A DNA stretch of 64,000 nucleotides, from the NCBI GenBank assembly GCA_027422505.1, contig JAPQWV010001608.1, forward strand, positions 1 through 64,000, written 5' to 3'. Source of the stretch: Craterostigma plantagineum. Its lineage: Eukaryota > Streptophyta > Magnoliopsida > Lamiales > Linderniaceae. The notes under the pieces are model-generated. The model had not been told where the DNA came from, made no database searches, and was given only the letters and a program-made list of their open reading frames with translations. Shown piece after piece: positions 1 through 11,004 of the stretch. Every line of letters begins with the position of its first letter. The first letter of the stretch is position 1. The position numbers and the translations under genes were made by a program.

Positions 1-455
1 ACTTTGGCAAGGGTGACCATGCCTAACATTATTCCACACATCAATCCCTCACGTCACTGTACCTGATTTATTATTCATGATGCTCAATGTATTTGCAGAG
101 TACGAGCTTCAACCGTTTACAACTTTTCTATTATGGTTTGCTCCATTTTTTCGTCTCTGGTGAAAAAGAAAACTAAGATAATGATCACACAGTTCCATGG
201 GACCGTTTTTCATGCATTGCTTGAATCAATCCACATGTGTCTCTCAATCTTTTATTTATTTCCAACTCAGCAACTTCCAAATTTTCACCAACAATTAGAA
301 AACTCATTTATGGGCCAAAGTGTTCACTTGCTCTGCTTTTAATTTGCCATATATGGGTAGCTTGGATCTTGGAGTTTACATCATTTTATACGTTTTATCA
401 TTTTGATCGGTTCGTAATTCTTCTTTCTTCATCTAATATTGGGTTTTTTGGACAG
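1..455. other. Upstream of NLR relic, no gene recognised
   Basis: No conserved reading frame is visible. Short open frames here are not protein-like. The stretch ends in a T-rich tract followed by an AG (about 440-455) just before NLR-like coding sequence begins. It may therefore contain an intron or degraded 5' part of that gene, but no first exon can be pointed to. Confidence 0.4.
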
Positions 456-2936
456 CTTTCAAATCTCACAAGAAACAAGTTGACTATGTCAGCTCGAAGA
501 TCCGATTCTTGCAAGGATTAATGAAAGATCATTATAACACCATTGATTGTCATGGACTGGAAAATCGAATAGCTGAAGCAGCACGTGAAACTGAAAAGCA
601 CGTCGAGACTCAGATTGTGAGCCTAATTCATAATCATGATGACTTGTACCGAAGCCTTCAAAGTGCAATAGAAGGTTTGGAAATCATAAAAAAAGATGCA
701 ATGATGGCGGAGAATGATAATCAAAAAAAGCAAAATAAGGCAGCAATCATCAACCTAACCAAGCCACATGCCCCTCGCGCGTTCGTCTTCGCATTCTGCC
801 ACTGCTGATCGTGAAAATGTTGCAGTTGGTATCGAAGACCAACACTCAAAATCGTGGACAAGCTGACCCGGCAACAGAAGTCTGAGCGAAAGATATTTGC
901 AATTACAGGTATGGGCGGCATCGGCAAGACAACACTTGCTCGTAAGGTTTACAACCATCCATATATTAAGGAGTATTTTGGTGTTCGTGCATGGGCCACG
1001 ATATCAAAGGACTATGATACACAAGCAAGCCTCGTGGAGCTTCTTTACTGTCTGGATGATAACCGAAGCAAGGAAAGTTTGGGTGAAAAGAGCGAATGCG
1101 AATTGAGTGTGATGTTACACCAATCCTTGCTCATAAAAGCTATTTAGTCGTATTAGATGATGTCTGGGATGCAGAAGCCTGGGAGAGAATGAGTCTATCC
1201 ATTCCGTCTAGCAAAGGTAGTGGAATATTGATAACCACTAGAAAGTCTAACTTTGCTCCGATCGGCTCGCATAGTTACGTAATGAATTTCTTAGACGAAC
1301 CTAAAAGTTGGGAATTGCTCTGCAAAAGCGCGTTTGGAGAAGAAAGTTGTCCCCGTGAACTCGAGCCTGTTGGAAAGATTATAGCGAACAGATGTAGGGG
1401 ACTTCCTCTATCGATTGTGGTGATTGGAGGGCATCTGGCAAAGTCTCGACGAACGCAGGTGTACTGGGAATATGTTGCAGATAATTTAAGCTCGATTGTG
1501 AATCATGAAGGCCATGGTAGCTGCTTGAAAATTTTATCAATGAGCTACGCTAACCTTCCAGTGCATTTGAAACCTTGTTTTCTATACATGGGAGTTTTTT
1601 CGTGAAGACGAATACATTAAAGTCGACGAGCTTATGAGATCATGGGTGGTTCTAGGATTTGTTCGACGGATTGACGGCAAGAGCCTTGAAGAAGCCGCAA
1701 AAGACTATCTTAACGATCTTATTGGGAGATCTTATTTTAACTGATCATATATGCTGTAAGAGGGAAAACTAAAACTTTGCAAGATGCACGATCTTATGAG
1801 GGATTTATGCTTGATAGAAGCTAAGAAGGAGAACTTTATAAGCATCGTGCGGAAGCATACAACCCAATTTCCACCAGAAGACGTCAACAGAATGTATGGG
1901 TCGTCACTGCGCGAGGGGAATCGTAAACGTGTTTTGAAAATCAATATCAGTTCTCCAGAGGTTACCATAGAACCAGATGTGGAAGACGATAGTCTTTGTA
2001 ATCATATGTTGAGAAGGCTTCGTGAATCTTTTTCATCAAAATACATCTCACATGAAGAAGTTCTAAATCCAGATTTGGAAACCAAATTTCTCTCGTATGG
2101 CTAACTTGCAAAGCCTTCAGGTCAAAGAGAATTTATTCAACGCGCGTCTTCTCGTCATTTCTCCGTCCATTCATTTGCTCTGGAATCTGCAATATTTGAC
2201 CGTCATGGGTTTCAAAGAGGTAAAAGCACCGCCTGAAATATGGGAATTGCATCAGTTGAGGCATATCGATATATTTGGAGTGGTTCACCCCCCATATCCT
2301 TCAGCAAGTGAAAGCGATGATGGTATCTTGCAGAACCTGCAATCGGTTGAGAGACTGTATAACTTCGTCTTCGCGAAAGACTTGGTTCGAAGAATATCCA
2401 ATGTCAAGAAACTGACGGTATACTTCGACCAACAACGCGAGGACTACGATGAAGTTAGGATATCGTTGGAGAACATTGCCTTCCTCGAGAAGCTGGAACA
2501 GTGTACATGCTGTTTCTCAGGGGTGCACCCCACAAACACGTGCTGTATGCTTCGAGATGTCGCTTTCCCGAAATCACTCAAGAAGTTGTATCTCGAAGGC
2601 CTTCAATGGGACGACGTGACGACTAAGATAGGCCCATTGCCTCTATTGGAAGACCTTCATCTGTTCGGATGCCTGGGGTTCGAGTGGAATCTCGTCGAAG
2701 GAAATTTCCCTTCTTTGAAGTACTTGAAAATCCGAAATTCTGAATTTCCTCAGTGCTTTACAGGAGATGCCAGGCTATTTCCTTGCTTGGAAGAACTGAA
2801 AATGCTTATCATGCGTGGCTTGGAGGAGATATCCGAAGATGTCGGAGATATATCGTCGCTCAGATTGATCAAACTAATGGATTGTCTCGACTCGGTCGTT
2901 GTCTCTGCCAGAGGAAATTGCAGATGTGCAATCTGA
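456..2936 (+). pseudogene. Broken CC-NB-ARC-LRR resistance gene, R1-like
   Basis: NLR proteins are cytosolic immune receptors that bind ADP/ATP through the NB-ARC domain. All diagnostic blocks occur in the right order but in different frames. A coiled-coil N-terminal part covers about 456-800. The P-loop GMGGIGKTTLA is at 908-940 and kinase-2 LVVLDDVWD at 1144-1170. The GLPL block CRGLPLS is at 1393-1413, followed by CFLYMGVF near 1600, MHDLMRDLCL from 1784 and leucine-rich repeats at 2097-2936. The LRR wording (LLWNLQ, PPEIWELHQLRH) is that of the potato R1 / late-blight R1A-like group. Frame changes occur near 840, 1130, 1600, 1740-1780 and 2100. Two fall in T runs (1594-1600, 1770s). The N-terminus is incomplete and the region joining NB-ARC to LRR looks shortened. 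It is either a pseudogene or a gene damaged by sequence errors. Identity as an NLR is secure; the R1 subgroup is likely. Confidence 0.88.
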
Positions 2937-3131
2937 ATCGGGCGATGACCAACTACGAATAGAGGTTCATTTGGCTATTGGATCCAAGCTTTCTCCTCAG
3001 AGCATGAGCACGAGTTATTTCGTCGTCCATGATGATTATATATAGCTTGATTTTCATAATGTAATGTAACTAACTAGTTTCCACTTTGTCATCTGTTTAT
3101 GTACAAAGTCGCGTGAATTAAGGATTGAACT
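2937..3131. other. 3' flank of NLR relic
   Basis: A/T-rich sequence without coding potential, probably the 3' untranslated region and downstream flank of the NLR relic. It ends with the 8-bp ATTGAACT (3124-3131) that is duplicated by the next insertion. Confidence 0.4.
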
Positions 3132-3339
3132 CAGAGGCGGAGCTACTAAAGGGCCAGTGGGGTCCTTGGACCCCACTGAATTTTTTTTTTAATTAGTAAA
3201 ATAGTATAAATTTTTAAGTAGGGGACTAAAATTGAAAAAATTTACACTATCAGGACCCCATTGATTTTTTTTAAAAATACAAGGTGTGGGGTCCAATTAG
3301 ACTGGACCCCACAGATTGATTGCTCTGGCTCCGCCACTG
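3132..3339. mobile_element. hAT-type MITE with 8-bp target duplication
   Basis: A 208-bp element with terminal inverted repeats CAGAGGCGGAGC (left) and GCTCCGCCACTG (right). These pair at 11 of 12 positions. It is flanked by a perfect 8-bp direct repeat, ATTGAACT, at 3124-3131 and 3340-3347. An 8-bp duplication and CAGNGGCGGAGC termini are typical of non-autonomous hAT elements. The inner sequence also folds back, with GTGGGGTCC / GGACCCCAC segments in both halves. It has no coding capacity. Confidence 0.9.
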
Positions 3340-3347
3340 ATTGAACT

Positions 3348-4329
3348 CATCGTTGTTGTATTAAAATTTTTATTGAAACATTTTGGAAATTGAGTTAGAA
3401 AATCTACGATTGAGTGAGACGATTGAAATTTAACCACGTTTTTGGATGCCAAACTAGGATATTGCTTTTAACAAACATTACTTGATCTATAAAAAGTTAC
3501 TTGAGAATTTTTCCCTTTATGAACCTTATTTTAGAAATAGAATTATATCCAATTCTATAAATTTGAATTTTAGAGAATTCAGTTTATAAATTTTTTTAGA
3601 TTAAGTTTTCTTTGTTGCCGATTTTTTGTTTGAAAACTCAGTCATTTAATTTTGTTAAAGTATTGCACATTAACTGCTGAATGAAATACCATATACATCC
3701 AATTTTATACCAGAAATCGAAGACTGCTGAAAAGAACTGATTACGTGCAGATTTAAAGATAAACCATTAATAATATTAATTATAGCTCTCTTCTATTTTA
3801 TAAACCGCGAAGGCCCTGCTAAATCTGTCATTCATTCAATTGATTTGGTCTGTCAATTGGAGAATGAAATTTCTTCACGAGTTAAAAACCCATCCTTTTA
3901 TCTTACATTAAAATATTAACTAAAAATAAACATTGAACCAAGTTCTACTCATAAAAACTGCATAAGTCTATTTGAGCATACTGTCTACTTTTTTTAAAAT
4001 ACTAAAATTATCATTAAAACGAAACCACTCACCATCAATCAATTTTTATTTTAATGTAGATACATGGGGGTGTTTGTATCGGGGTGATTCTAAAAAACAT
4101 CATCATAATCCTCTAGTTGCCTTATCGTCACCATATTTGTTTAGCCTAGGTGATGAGTGATCACCGCAATAAGCGGATCACCTATGTGATGAAAGTGGGG
4201 TGATATTCTACCTTTTGGACCACGCTGAAAAAACTAAGTGATCTTACATCAGGGTAATCTTTCAAATTTTTATTTCGACAACACTACCACTTAGTTTAAC
4301 AAAATATATGTATTCATATTTTAAATTAT
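3348..4329. other. Intergenic A/T-rich sequence
   Basis: No gene recognised. Around 4065-4240 a segment starts GGGGGTGTTTG and contains several GTGATC/GATCAC words. This resembles the end of a PIF/Harbinger- or hAT-like MITE, but no second terminus or target duplication was found. The gypsy homology begins at about 4330. Confidence 0.35.
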
Positions 4330-4387
4330 ATAACTAAGTTGCTCCCTGGATCCTTGAGTTTTGGTGGTAACTTCCTTTGTATAATGG

Positions 4388-4766
4388 TAATAGCAACCAA
4401 TCAAATAATTGGAGAGATAAGGATGATAGGAGTAATAAGGAAGGACGTGATTTGTTACACTGACAAATCACGGATTGATTTGGTTCATCAATGAGGGAAT
4501 CATGTGAGTAATCAAGGATGTCACATTAAGACTCAATCACGTCTAATATGGCAAGTCAATCAAGAGACTGAAGATCATTATCAATCAATCGAAGATCTTT
4601 ATCCATAATAAGAGCATTGAAGACCCTAATCAAGGGATTAATCGAATTGATATATTTTCCTTTTATATTAATCTCTAGCCTCTATATAAAGTCGATGTAA
4701 CTAGTATACTCGATTAAGTCTCACGTTAAAAATAATAAAGCTACATTAAAGCTTATTTCTTCTTTA
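4388..4766 (+). repeat. 5' LTR of copia 4388-9417
   Basis: 379 bp, nearly identical to 9039-9417. It starts TAATAGCAACC and ends TTCTTCTTTA rather than the usual TG...CA; the 5-bp duplication AATGG fixes these borders. A TATA-like box (TATATAAA) lies at 4683-4690, about 80 bp before the LTR end, and is the likely Pol II promoter of the element. Confidence 0.92.
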
Positions 4767-4779
4767 TGGTATCAGAGCC
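4767..4779 (+). other. Primer-binding site (initiator tRNA-Met)
   Basis: TGGTATCAGAGCC directly follows the 5' LTR. It is the standard copia primer site complementary to the 3' end of initiator methionine tRNA, which starts minus-strand DNA synthesis. Confidence 0.92.
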
Positions 4780-4812
4780 ACTGTGAGACAAGAGAGATTC
4801 ATACTACAAACC

Positions 4813-5850
4813 ATGGCATCCACAATCTCTTTGAACGTAGCCAACTTTGTCACACTCAAACTCACCCCAGAAAACTATCCTTTGTGGCGTGAGCAATTGC
4901 TTGCCCTTGCCGAAAGCCAAGACATGGTTGGACTTCTCACCGGAGAAACAATGAAGCCGACCATGTACAAAGACGTTACCACAACAGAAGGTACTTCAAC
5001 CACGAACACCAAAATGCTCTCTGATGAATACCTCAAGTGGCGTAAAGAAGATCGTCTCCTACGAGGATGGATTATTGGAACGCTTACAGAAGAAGCGTTG
5101 GGCCTTGTTATTGGTCTTGAGTCATCTCAGACAGTTTGGGATGCCTTAAAAGAAGCTTATGCTCAATGTTCACAAGAACGAGAATTTACTCTTCGACAAC
5201 AACTCACGTACTCAGAAAAGATCCAAACCAAACTTTGGCAGAACACTTGCGGAAGTTCAAAACGATCTGCGATAGTCTCGCCGCCATCGGAAGTCCAGTA
5301 CCAGACAAAACAAAAGTTTACTCGTTGCTAGCGAATCTTGGACAAAAATATGAATCATTCACAATGGCAATGCTCAAACCTCCGATGCCGTCATATTCAG
5401 AAGCAGTGTCTCTTTTACAGGGTTTCGAACAACGAAACACATGGGCTGAAACAACAGACACACAATCATATGCCTTTTATGGCCAACGCCACAACAATCA
5501 ACATCACAACTACAACAACAACAGTCGTCGCGACAATCAATTCTCCTCAAAAGGTAGAGGTTTTTCAGCTATTAATAATAATTATGCAGGAAATAGTTCG
5601 CAACAGAAAGTGAAAAACTACACTCCAAGGCCGCCACCACTGGGTAAACGACGCATGACAAATAAAGAACGTGAAACATACAAAAATGAGCAATGCCAGC
5701 TTTGTGGAAAAAATGGACATATTGCCAAGATCTGTTGGAGTTTACCGACTCAATCAGTACAAGAAGAGGGTCTCCCTCAGGCTCTTGCTGCTCTTACCAT
5801 GGATACTTCCGTTCCAGATCTCGAGTGGACAACCATACGGGTGCTTCAAA
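4813..5850 (+). pseudogene. copia gag, frameshifted
   Basis: Capsid/nucleocapsid region of the copia. The start ATG at 4813 lies in CCATGG and opens the gag-like MASTISLNVANFVTLKL; the segment reading NYPLWREQLLAL is the usual copia gag N-terminus. The frame is lost near 5220 (an ATG..TGA frame would stop at 5331) and gag continues in another frame to about 5850. There an intact zinc knuckle of CCHC form (CQLCGKNGHIAKIC) is read at about 5690-5735. One indel explains the break. Confidence 0.85.
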
Positions 5851-6308
5851 TCATATGACCGCAAACTCAGGTATGTTACAAAATCTTAAAAAATATAATG
5901 CTCATGATTCTGTCTTCATCGGTGATGGTTCTCACTTAAAGATAGATGCCATTGGAGATGTTGTAGTATCCGATGGTAAGAATGATTTATTCCTCCGTGA
6001 CGTTCTTCATGTACCAGAATTAACTCGAAATCTACTATCTATTAGTCAATTAACATCTCAATATCCTTTGAATTGTGAATTCACTGACAAACTCTTCTGC
6101 ATTAAGGAACGAGCAACAGGTCGAGCTTTGATAATGGCTCAGCGTAAAGGAGATCTTTATGTTTTATCCAACCCAAAAAAACATATTTTTCAAATAGACA
6201 GAAGTCAGGGAGTGAAGAGTTGTGGCATCAACGTCTTGGACACCCGCAAAAGTCATCTGTTCATTTATTACGTTCTAAGAATTTAATTAGTGTTTATTCA
6301 AATAAAAT
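5826..6308 (+). pseudogene. copia protease remnant and GAG-pre-integrase
   Basis: After a second frame change at about 5830 the sequence reads TGASNHMT, the flap after the catalytic aspartate of the copia aspartic protease. The residue preceding TGAS is His (codon CAT) where the family has Asp. The frame then runs through FLRDVLHVPELTRNLLSISQL. The GAG-pre-integrase motif LWHQRLGHP is at about 6220-6250, where the frame changes again. Break positions are about 6215 and 6310. The protease would be inactive as written. Confidence 0.78.
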
Positions 6309-7274
6309 GTGCACGTTGTTTGTGAAAGTTGCCAACTAGGCAAACTTAGCAAATTACCTTTTGGTTCTTCATCTTCTTCTAGTACTAGTGCTTTTGAGAA
6401 AATTCATTGTGATATTTGGGGACCCGCTCCTATTTTATCTCGTGATAAATTTCGATATTATGCTTGCATTATTGATGATTTTTCTCATTATATATGGACT
6501 ATCCCACTTCGTGCCAAATCTGATTTTACTGATGTTTATTTAGCTTTTGAAAGTTATGTGCAACGCCCGTTTGACAGGAAAATCAAAGTTTTTCATTCTG
6601 ATGGTGGTGGTGAATTTGTAAATAAAAGACTTGCTTCACACTTTCAGCAACAGGGAATCAGTCACCAACTTTCTTGCCCACATACGCCGGAGCAAACAGG
6701 TATTGTTGAACGTCGCCATCGGAGTATCAGGGAACTTGGGATGACTATGACCTTCCATAGTGGCACACCTCCTTCTTTGTGGGTCGAAGCCTTCCTCACG
6801 GCAACTTTTTTAATCAATTGTCTACCATCTTCTCTTAATTTTGATTGTCCTTACTTTCGTTTATATGGTATTAATCCTAACTATAATATTTTACGTGTGT
6901 TTGGCTCTAGATGTTACCAGTATACGTGGAATACTAAAAAGAATAAATTTGATCCTAAAACCGTTCCTTGTGTGTTTGTAGGTTACAGCGATCGCCATAA
7001 AGGGTACAAATGTCTTGATCCTAAAACATATAAAATATTTGTGTCTAGGCATGTCATATTTGACGAAACTTTATATCCGTACAAGATGAATAGGTCATTA
7101 TCATCCTGTGATGTTACTTTATCGTTATTTATTGATTCTCCGTCTCATGTTTCAGTGAACTCACCATCTTCAACGATAGACCTAACACAGATTCCTGTTT
7201 CAGCAGCAATTTTGAATCCATCAACAGGTGTACCAGAGCCTACAACTCAGGCGCTCCCGCTGATACGACGATAA
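6309..7274 (+). pseudogene. copia integrase core, uninterrupted but frame-isolated
   Basis: Integrase of the copia polyprotein. The catalytic D-D-E triad is visible: Asp in HCDIWGP, Asp in FHSDGGGEF and Glu in GIVERRHRS. The spacing between the second Asp and the Glu is normal. The C-terminal part with VFGSRCYQYTW and FVGYSDRHKGY is also present. The N-terminal zinc-binding part is only partly in frame (CESCQLGKLSKLPF). The frame closes at 7274 and pol resumes in another frame, so this is a segment of a broken polyprotein. Confidence 0.85.
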
Positions 7275-7374
7275 ATCAGCCAGAAGAGCACACTTCCACT
7301 AGTATTGATCTCAATTTACTCCCACAAGAAGAAGACATGCCTACCTCAATATCCCTTCCGACCGAAGATATTCC

Positions 7375-9114
7375 ATGGTAAGTGCAAACTCTATACCTTC
7401 TTCTGAATCTGTTTCATCCACAGCTCATCGAATGGTTACGAGAGCACAACATGGAATTTACAAGCCGAATCCACGATATGCCTTACTTCTTGCTTGTGGG
7501 GATATTCCAAGTGAGCCACGGTCCGTCAAAGCGGCCCTTCAACATGACGGATGGCGGAAAGCTATGCTTGAAGAACTCGATGCTCTACATCAAAATTCCA
7601 CGTGGACCTTAGTTCCCCGAGACCCTCATATGCATATTATTGGATCAAAATGGGTCTTTAAAGCTAAATTACAGGCCAATGGTACGCTTGATAGGCTTAA
7701 AGCACGACTCGTTGCGAAAGGGTATCACCAAGTAGATGGTAACGACTATTTAGAAACATTCTCGCCGGTCATTAAACCAGGTACTATTCGTTTAGTCCTT
7801 AGTATAGTCATGGTTCGTCAATGGGACATTCGACAACTTGATGTTAAAAATGCTTTCCTTCATGGTTACATAACTGAAGCCATTTCTATGGAGCAACCAC
7901 CAGGTATGCATGATCCAAAATTTCCATCTCATGTTTGCAAACTTCGAAAAGCACTATATGGTCTAAAACAAGCACCACGAGCTTGGTTTGATCGCTTTAG
8001 CACATTCTTACTCAAAGCTGGTTTCTTTTGTAGCCTCGCTGATCCGTCTTTATTTATTATGCACTCTTCATCTGGCACATTGGTCCTACTTCTTTATGTT
8101 GATGATATGTTACTAACAGGATCGAGTTCAACGTTACTTAACGATTTTATCACAGCTTTACACAGCGAATTTGCAATGAAAGATCTTGGACCGGTACATC
8201 ATTTTCTTGGTATAGAAGTTCAACGGTCCAACAATACTTTGCACCTATCTCAAACCCATCTTCTTGACAAGGCTCAGATGTTGGATTGCAAACCGATGAA
8301 TACACCTATGGAATCGAAAACCAAGGGACTTCATGATAAGACACCTTTCTCTGATCCTACCTTTTATCGTAGCATTGTTGGTGCTTTGCAATATTTAACA
8401 ATTACATGGCCAGATCTTTCTTTTAGTGTTAACTATGTATCTCAATATATGCAATCGCCAACTGTTGCTAGCATGAAAATGGTTCGTCGTATCTTACGTT
8501 ATGTGAAAGGATCTATTACACTGGGCTTACATCTAACTCGAAACACTACACTTGATCTTTTTGCTTTTTCTTATGCAGATTGGGCGGGTTGTCCCACTAC
8601 TAGGCGCTCTACAACGGGATTTTGCACGTTTTTGGGACAAAACATTATTTCTTGGTGCGCAAAGAAGCAACCGACCATTTCACGCTCTAGTACCGAAGCT
8701 GAATATCGTGCAATGGCAAACATAACAGCTGAACTGACATGGCTCACTTTTCTCTTACGAGATCTGCAAATTCCTCAAAGCCGTCCTCCTCTACTTCTAT
8801 GCGATAATCTGAGTGCCTTACACATGACTGTTAATCCGGTTTTTCATGCTCGGAGCAAACACATTGAGCTTGACTACCATTTTATTCGTGAAAGAGTTGC
8901 AATGGGACTTCTTGTTACTCGCCATGTTCCCTCTACCCTTCAGCTTGCGGACATTTTCACAAAGCCCCTGTGCAAAGCTGCTTTTCATCACATTCGCAGC
9001 AAACTGTGCCTCCAGCCCCGCCACAGTTTGAGGGAGGGTAATAGCAACCAATCAAATAATTGGAGAGATAAGGATGATAGGAGTAATAAGGAAGGGCGTG
9101 ATTTGTTACACTGA
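7375..9114 (+). CDS. copia reverse transcriptase / RNase H
   Basis: An uninterrupted 579-residue frame covering RT and RNase H. RT motifs include WVFKAKLQANG, LDVKNAFLHG and the active site YVDDMLL (near residue 240). The RNase H region has ADWAGCPTTRRSTTGFC and SRSSTEAEYRAM, then the C-terminal HIELDYHFIRE and LADIFTKPL. The frame ends about 75 bp inside the 3' LTR, so the last 25 residues are LTR-encoded. The apparent start at 7375 is only the first in-frame ATG after an upstream frame change; the enzyme would normally be cut from a polyprotein. PDL follows LTITW where most copies have TRPD, a small divergence. Confidence 0.88.
   Translation: MVSANSIPSSESVSSTAHRMVTRAQHGIYKPNPRYALLLACGDIPSEPRSVKAALQHDGWRKAMLEELDALHQNSTWTLVPRDPHMHIIGSKWVFKAKLQANGTLDRLKARLVAKGYHQVDGNDYLETFSPVIKPGTIRLVLSIVMVRQWDIRQLDVKNAFLHGYITEAISMEQPPGMHDPKFPSHVCKLRKALYGLKQAPRAWFDRFSTFLLKAGFFCSLADPSLFIMHSSSGTLVLLLYVDDMLLTGSSSTLLNDFITALHSEFAMKDLGPVHHFLGIEVQRSNNTLHLSQTHLLDKAQMLDCKPMNTPMESKTKGLHDKTPFSDPTFYRSIVGALQYLTITWPDLSFSVNYVSQYMQSPTVASMKMVRRILRYVKGSITLGLHLTRNTTLDLFAFSYADWAGCPTTRRSTTGFCTFLGQNIISWCAKKQPTISRSSTEAEYRAMANITAELTWLTFLLRDLQIPQSRPPLLLCDNLSALHMTVNPVFHARSKHIELDYHFIRERVAMGLLVTRHVPSTLQLADIFTKPLCKAAFHHIRSKLCLQPRHSLREGNSNQSNNWRDKDDRSNKEGRDLLH
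9029..9038 (+). other. Polypurine tract of copia 4388-9417
   Basis: The purine run TGAGGGAGGG directly precedes the 3' LTR. It is the primer for plus-strand DNA synthesis in LTR elements. Confidence 0.8.
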
Positions 9115-9417
9115 CAAATCACGGATTGATTTGGTTCATCAATGAGGGAATCATGTGAGTAATCAAGGATGTCACATTAAGACTCAATCACGTCTAATAT
9201 GGCAAGTCAATCAAGAGACTGAAGATCATTATCAATCAATCGAAGATCTTTATCCATAATAAGAGCATTGAAGACCCTAATCAAGGGATTAATCGAATTG
9301 ATATATTTTCCTTTTATATTAATCTCTAGCCTCTATATAAAGTCGATGTAACTAGTATACTCGATTAAGTCTCACGTTAAAAATAATAAAGCTACATTAA
9401 AGCTTATTTCTTCTTTA
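9039..9417 (+). repeat. 3' LTR of copia 4388-9417
   Basis: 379-bp copy of the 5' LTR with one visible substitution. It is followed by the target duplication AATGG at 9418-9422. It has the same TATA-like box at 9334-9341, which could drive transcription into the flanking gypsy gag. Confidence 0.92.
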
Positions 9418-11004
9418 AATGGCACTACATTCTTCAGTGAGCGCTACAGTTTCATATTCTCCCAACTTTCTCTTCTTCGACAATATATCTTTCATGAACT
9501 TCGCATAGCTGAGCATTTGTTCAAGAGCATCGGTAAAAGGTATGTTGATGTGCAATTTTTTAAATATTTCAAGAAATTTAGAAAATTGTTGATCAAGTTT
9601 ATTATTCTTGAGACGTTGTGGGAACGGAATTCGAGGTTGCGATTCTTCAGAAGGTCGAGACTTAAGCTCCACAGTTTCAACATTCTTTTCTTCAGATGTA
9701 TCATTTTCTGCTTCGGATGAGTTCACTTTTTTATTCTTGACCGGAGACTCCAATTTTTTGCCACTCCTCAATGTTATCGCCTTGAAATGTCCTTTGCCTT
9801 CTCGCTTTGGATTAGCCTCTGAGTTACTTGGCAAAGAACCTACTGGCCTCTCACCTAACATCTCCGCCATTTGACTCATTTGAACTTCTAAGTTGCGGAT
9901 TGCGCTGAATGATTTTGCATGTTGGTTCTCATTTCGTTGATAAGTTGCGTCGTGAAGTAGCCATTTTCGCCAAAGCCTCTTCCCAGTTTGCTTTCTTCTC
10001 ATTTGATTGATGGTTATGTTCTGGTTGTAGAGAATTCTGATTACTCTTCCACTAAAAGTTTGGATGATTACGCCACCCTGGATTGTAGTTGTTTGAATAA
10101 GGATTGCTTGATTGACGATTGTAGTTTCCAACATATTGTGCTTGCTCCAATGATAATTGTTCTGTTGCTTGACATTCAGAACTCTGATGCGGTCCACCAC
10201 ATAGATTGCGTGCAACACTAGGCAAGTGAATGGAATTGACTGAAGCCTGATTTGTTTGAAGTTGCTTCGTCAAATTCGCCACTTGAGCAACCAATTGAGC
10301 AATCGGATCATTTTTAACAATTGTTGTTGTGTTCCTTGCTCGCTCCATTGGCCACTGATAATTGTTATTGGCAACACTATCTATCAATTCGTACGCCTGA
10401 TCAGCGGTTTTCTTCATGATTGTCCCTCCAGCAAAAGCGTCGATGACGGCTCTTTCAGCACTACCTATAGCGTTGTAGAAGCTCAAGACTTGTTGTGATT
10501 TAGGTACGCCGTGGTGTGGCACTTTCTCATTAGCTCCTTAAATCTATCCCAAGATTCATAAAGTGACTCGCCATCGATTAGAGTATAATGAGTGATCTCC
10601 TTGAGTATCTGTTGTTTCTTTGCAGGTGGAAAGAATCGGGCGAGGAATTTACTGGCGAGCATGTCCCATGTTGTAATTGAATTGGTTGGAAGGGAATTCA
10701 GCCAGGCCTTCCCTTTATCACGTAGAGTGAATGGGAACAGTCGCAGCCGTAATGCATCGTCTGAAACTCCATTATATTTTATAGTATTTCAGATTTCCAA
10801 GAAGTTGTTGATATGGGCGTTTGGATCTTCGCTTGGTAATCCATAAATGGAATTTGCTGAATCATTCGGCTTAAGCTCAAAGTTATTCGGAGGAAGAGCT
10901 GGTCGCCTAATAGCAGATTGAGTTCCAACAAAGGGAGTTGCGTATTCGCAGAGAGGCACATCATGATTTTCGTTATCCTCGTTATTGTTTTCGTTATCAG
11001 CCAT
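9418..11004 (-). pseudogene. Athila-like gypsy gag, frameshifted
   Basis: Gag of the gypsy relic. The start ATG is at 11004-11002 (MADNENNNED). The first piece carries PNDSANSIYGLPSEDPN. The retrotransposon gag domain is then read at 10789-10523 in another frame (KFLARFFPPAK, YESWDRFKELM) and continues as LSFYNAIGSAERAVIDAFAGG at 10522-10052. The last piece, 10218-9418, includes FSKFLEIFKKLHINIPF and ALTEECSAI, the gag-protease junction usual in Athila-type elements. Frame changes near 10789, 10520 and 10200 break it. The copia interrupts it at 9417/4388. Confidence 0.82.

Larger units (their letters stand above)
4388..9417 (+). mobile_element. Complete young Ty1/copia retrotransposon
   Basis: A 5030-bp element with two 379-bp LTRs and a 5-bp target duplication AATGG (4383-4387 and 9418-9422). 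The primer-binding site follows the 5' LTR and a purine tract precedes the 3' LTR. Domain order is gag, protease, GAG-pre-integrase, integrase, RT, RNase H, i.e. copia. The LTRs differ at one position that I can see (A in the 5' copy, G in the 3' copy, in the AAGGAAGG context). This indicates a recent insertion. The coding region nevertheless has several frameshifts before the RT, so the copy looks non-autonomous as written. It is inserted in the gag of an older gypsy element on the opposite strand. Confidence 0.93.

Noticed and set aside
3972..4160. 62-residue frame before the gypsy fragment
   Set aside because: No motif; the region resembles a MITE end rather than coding sequence.
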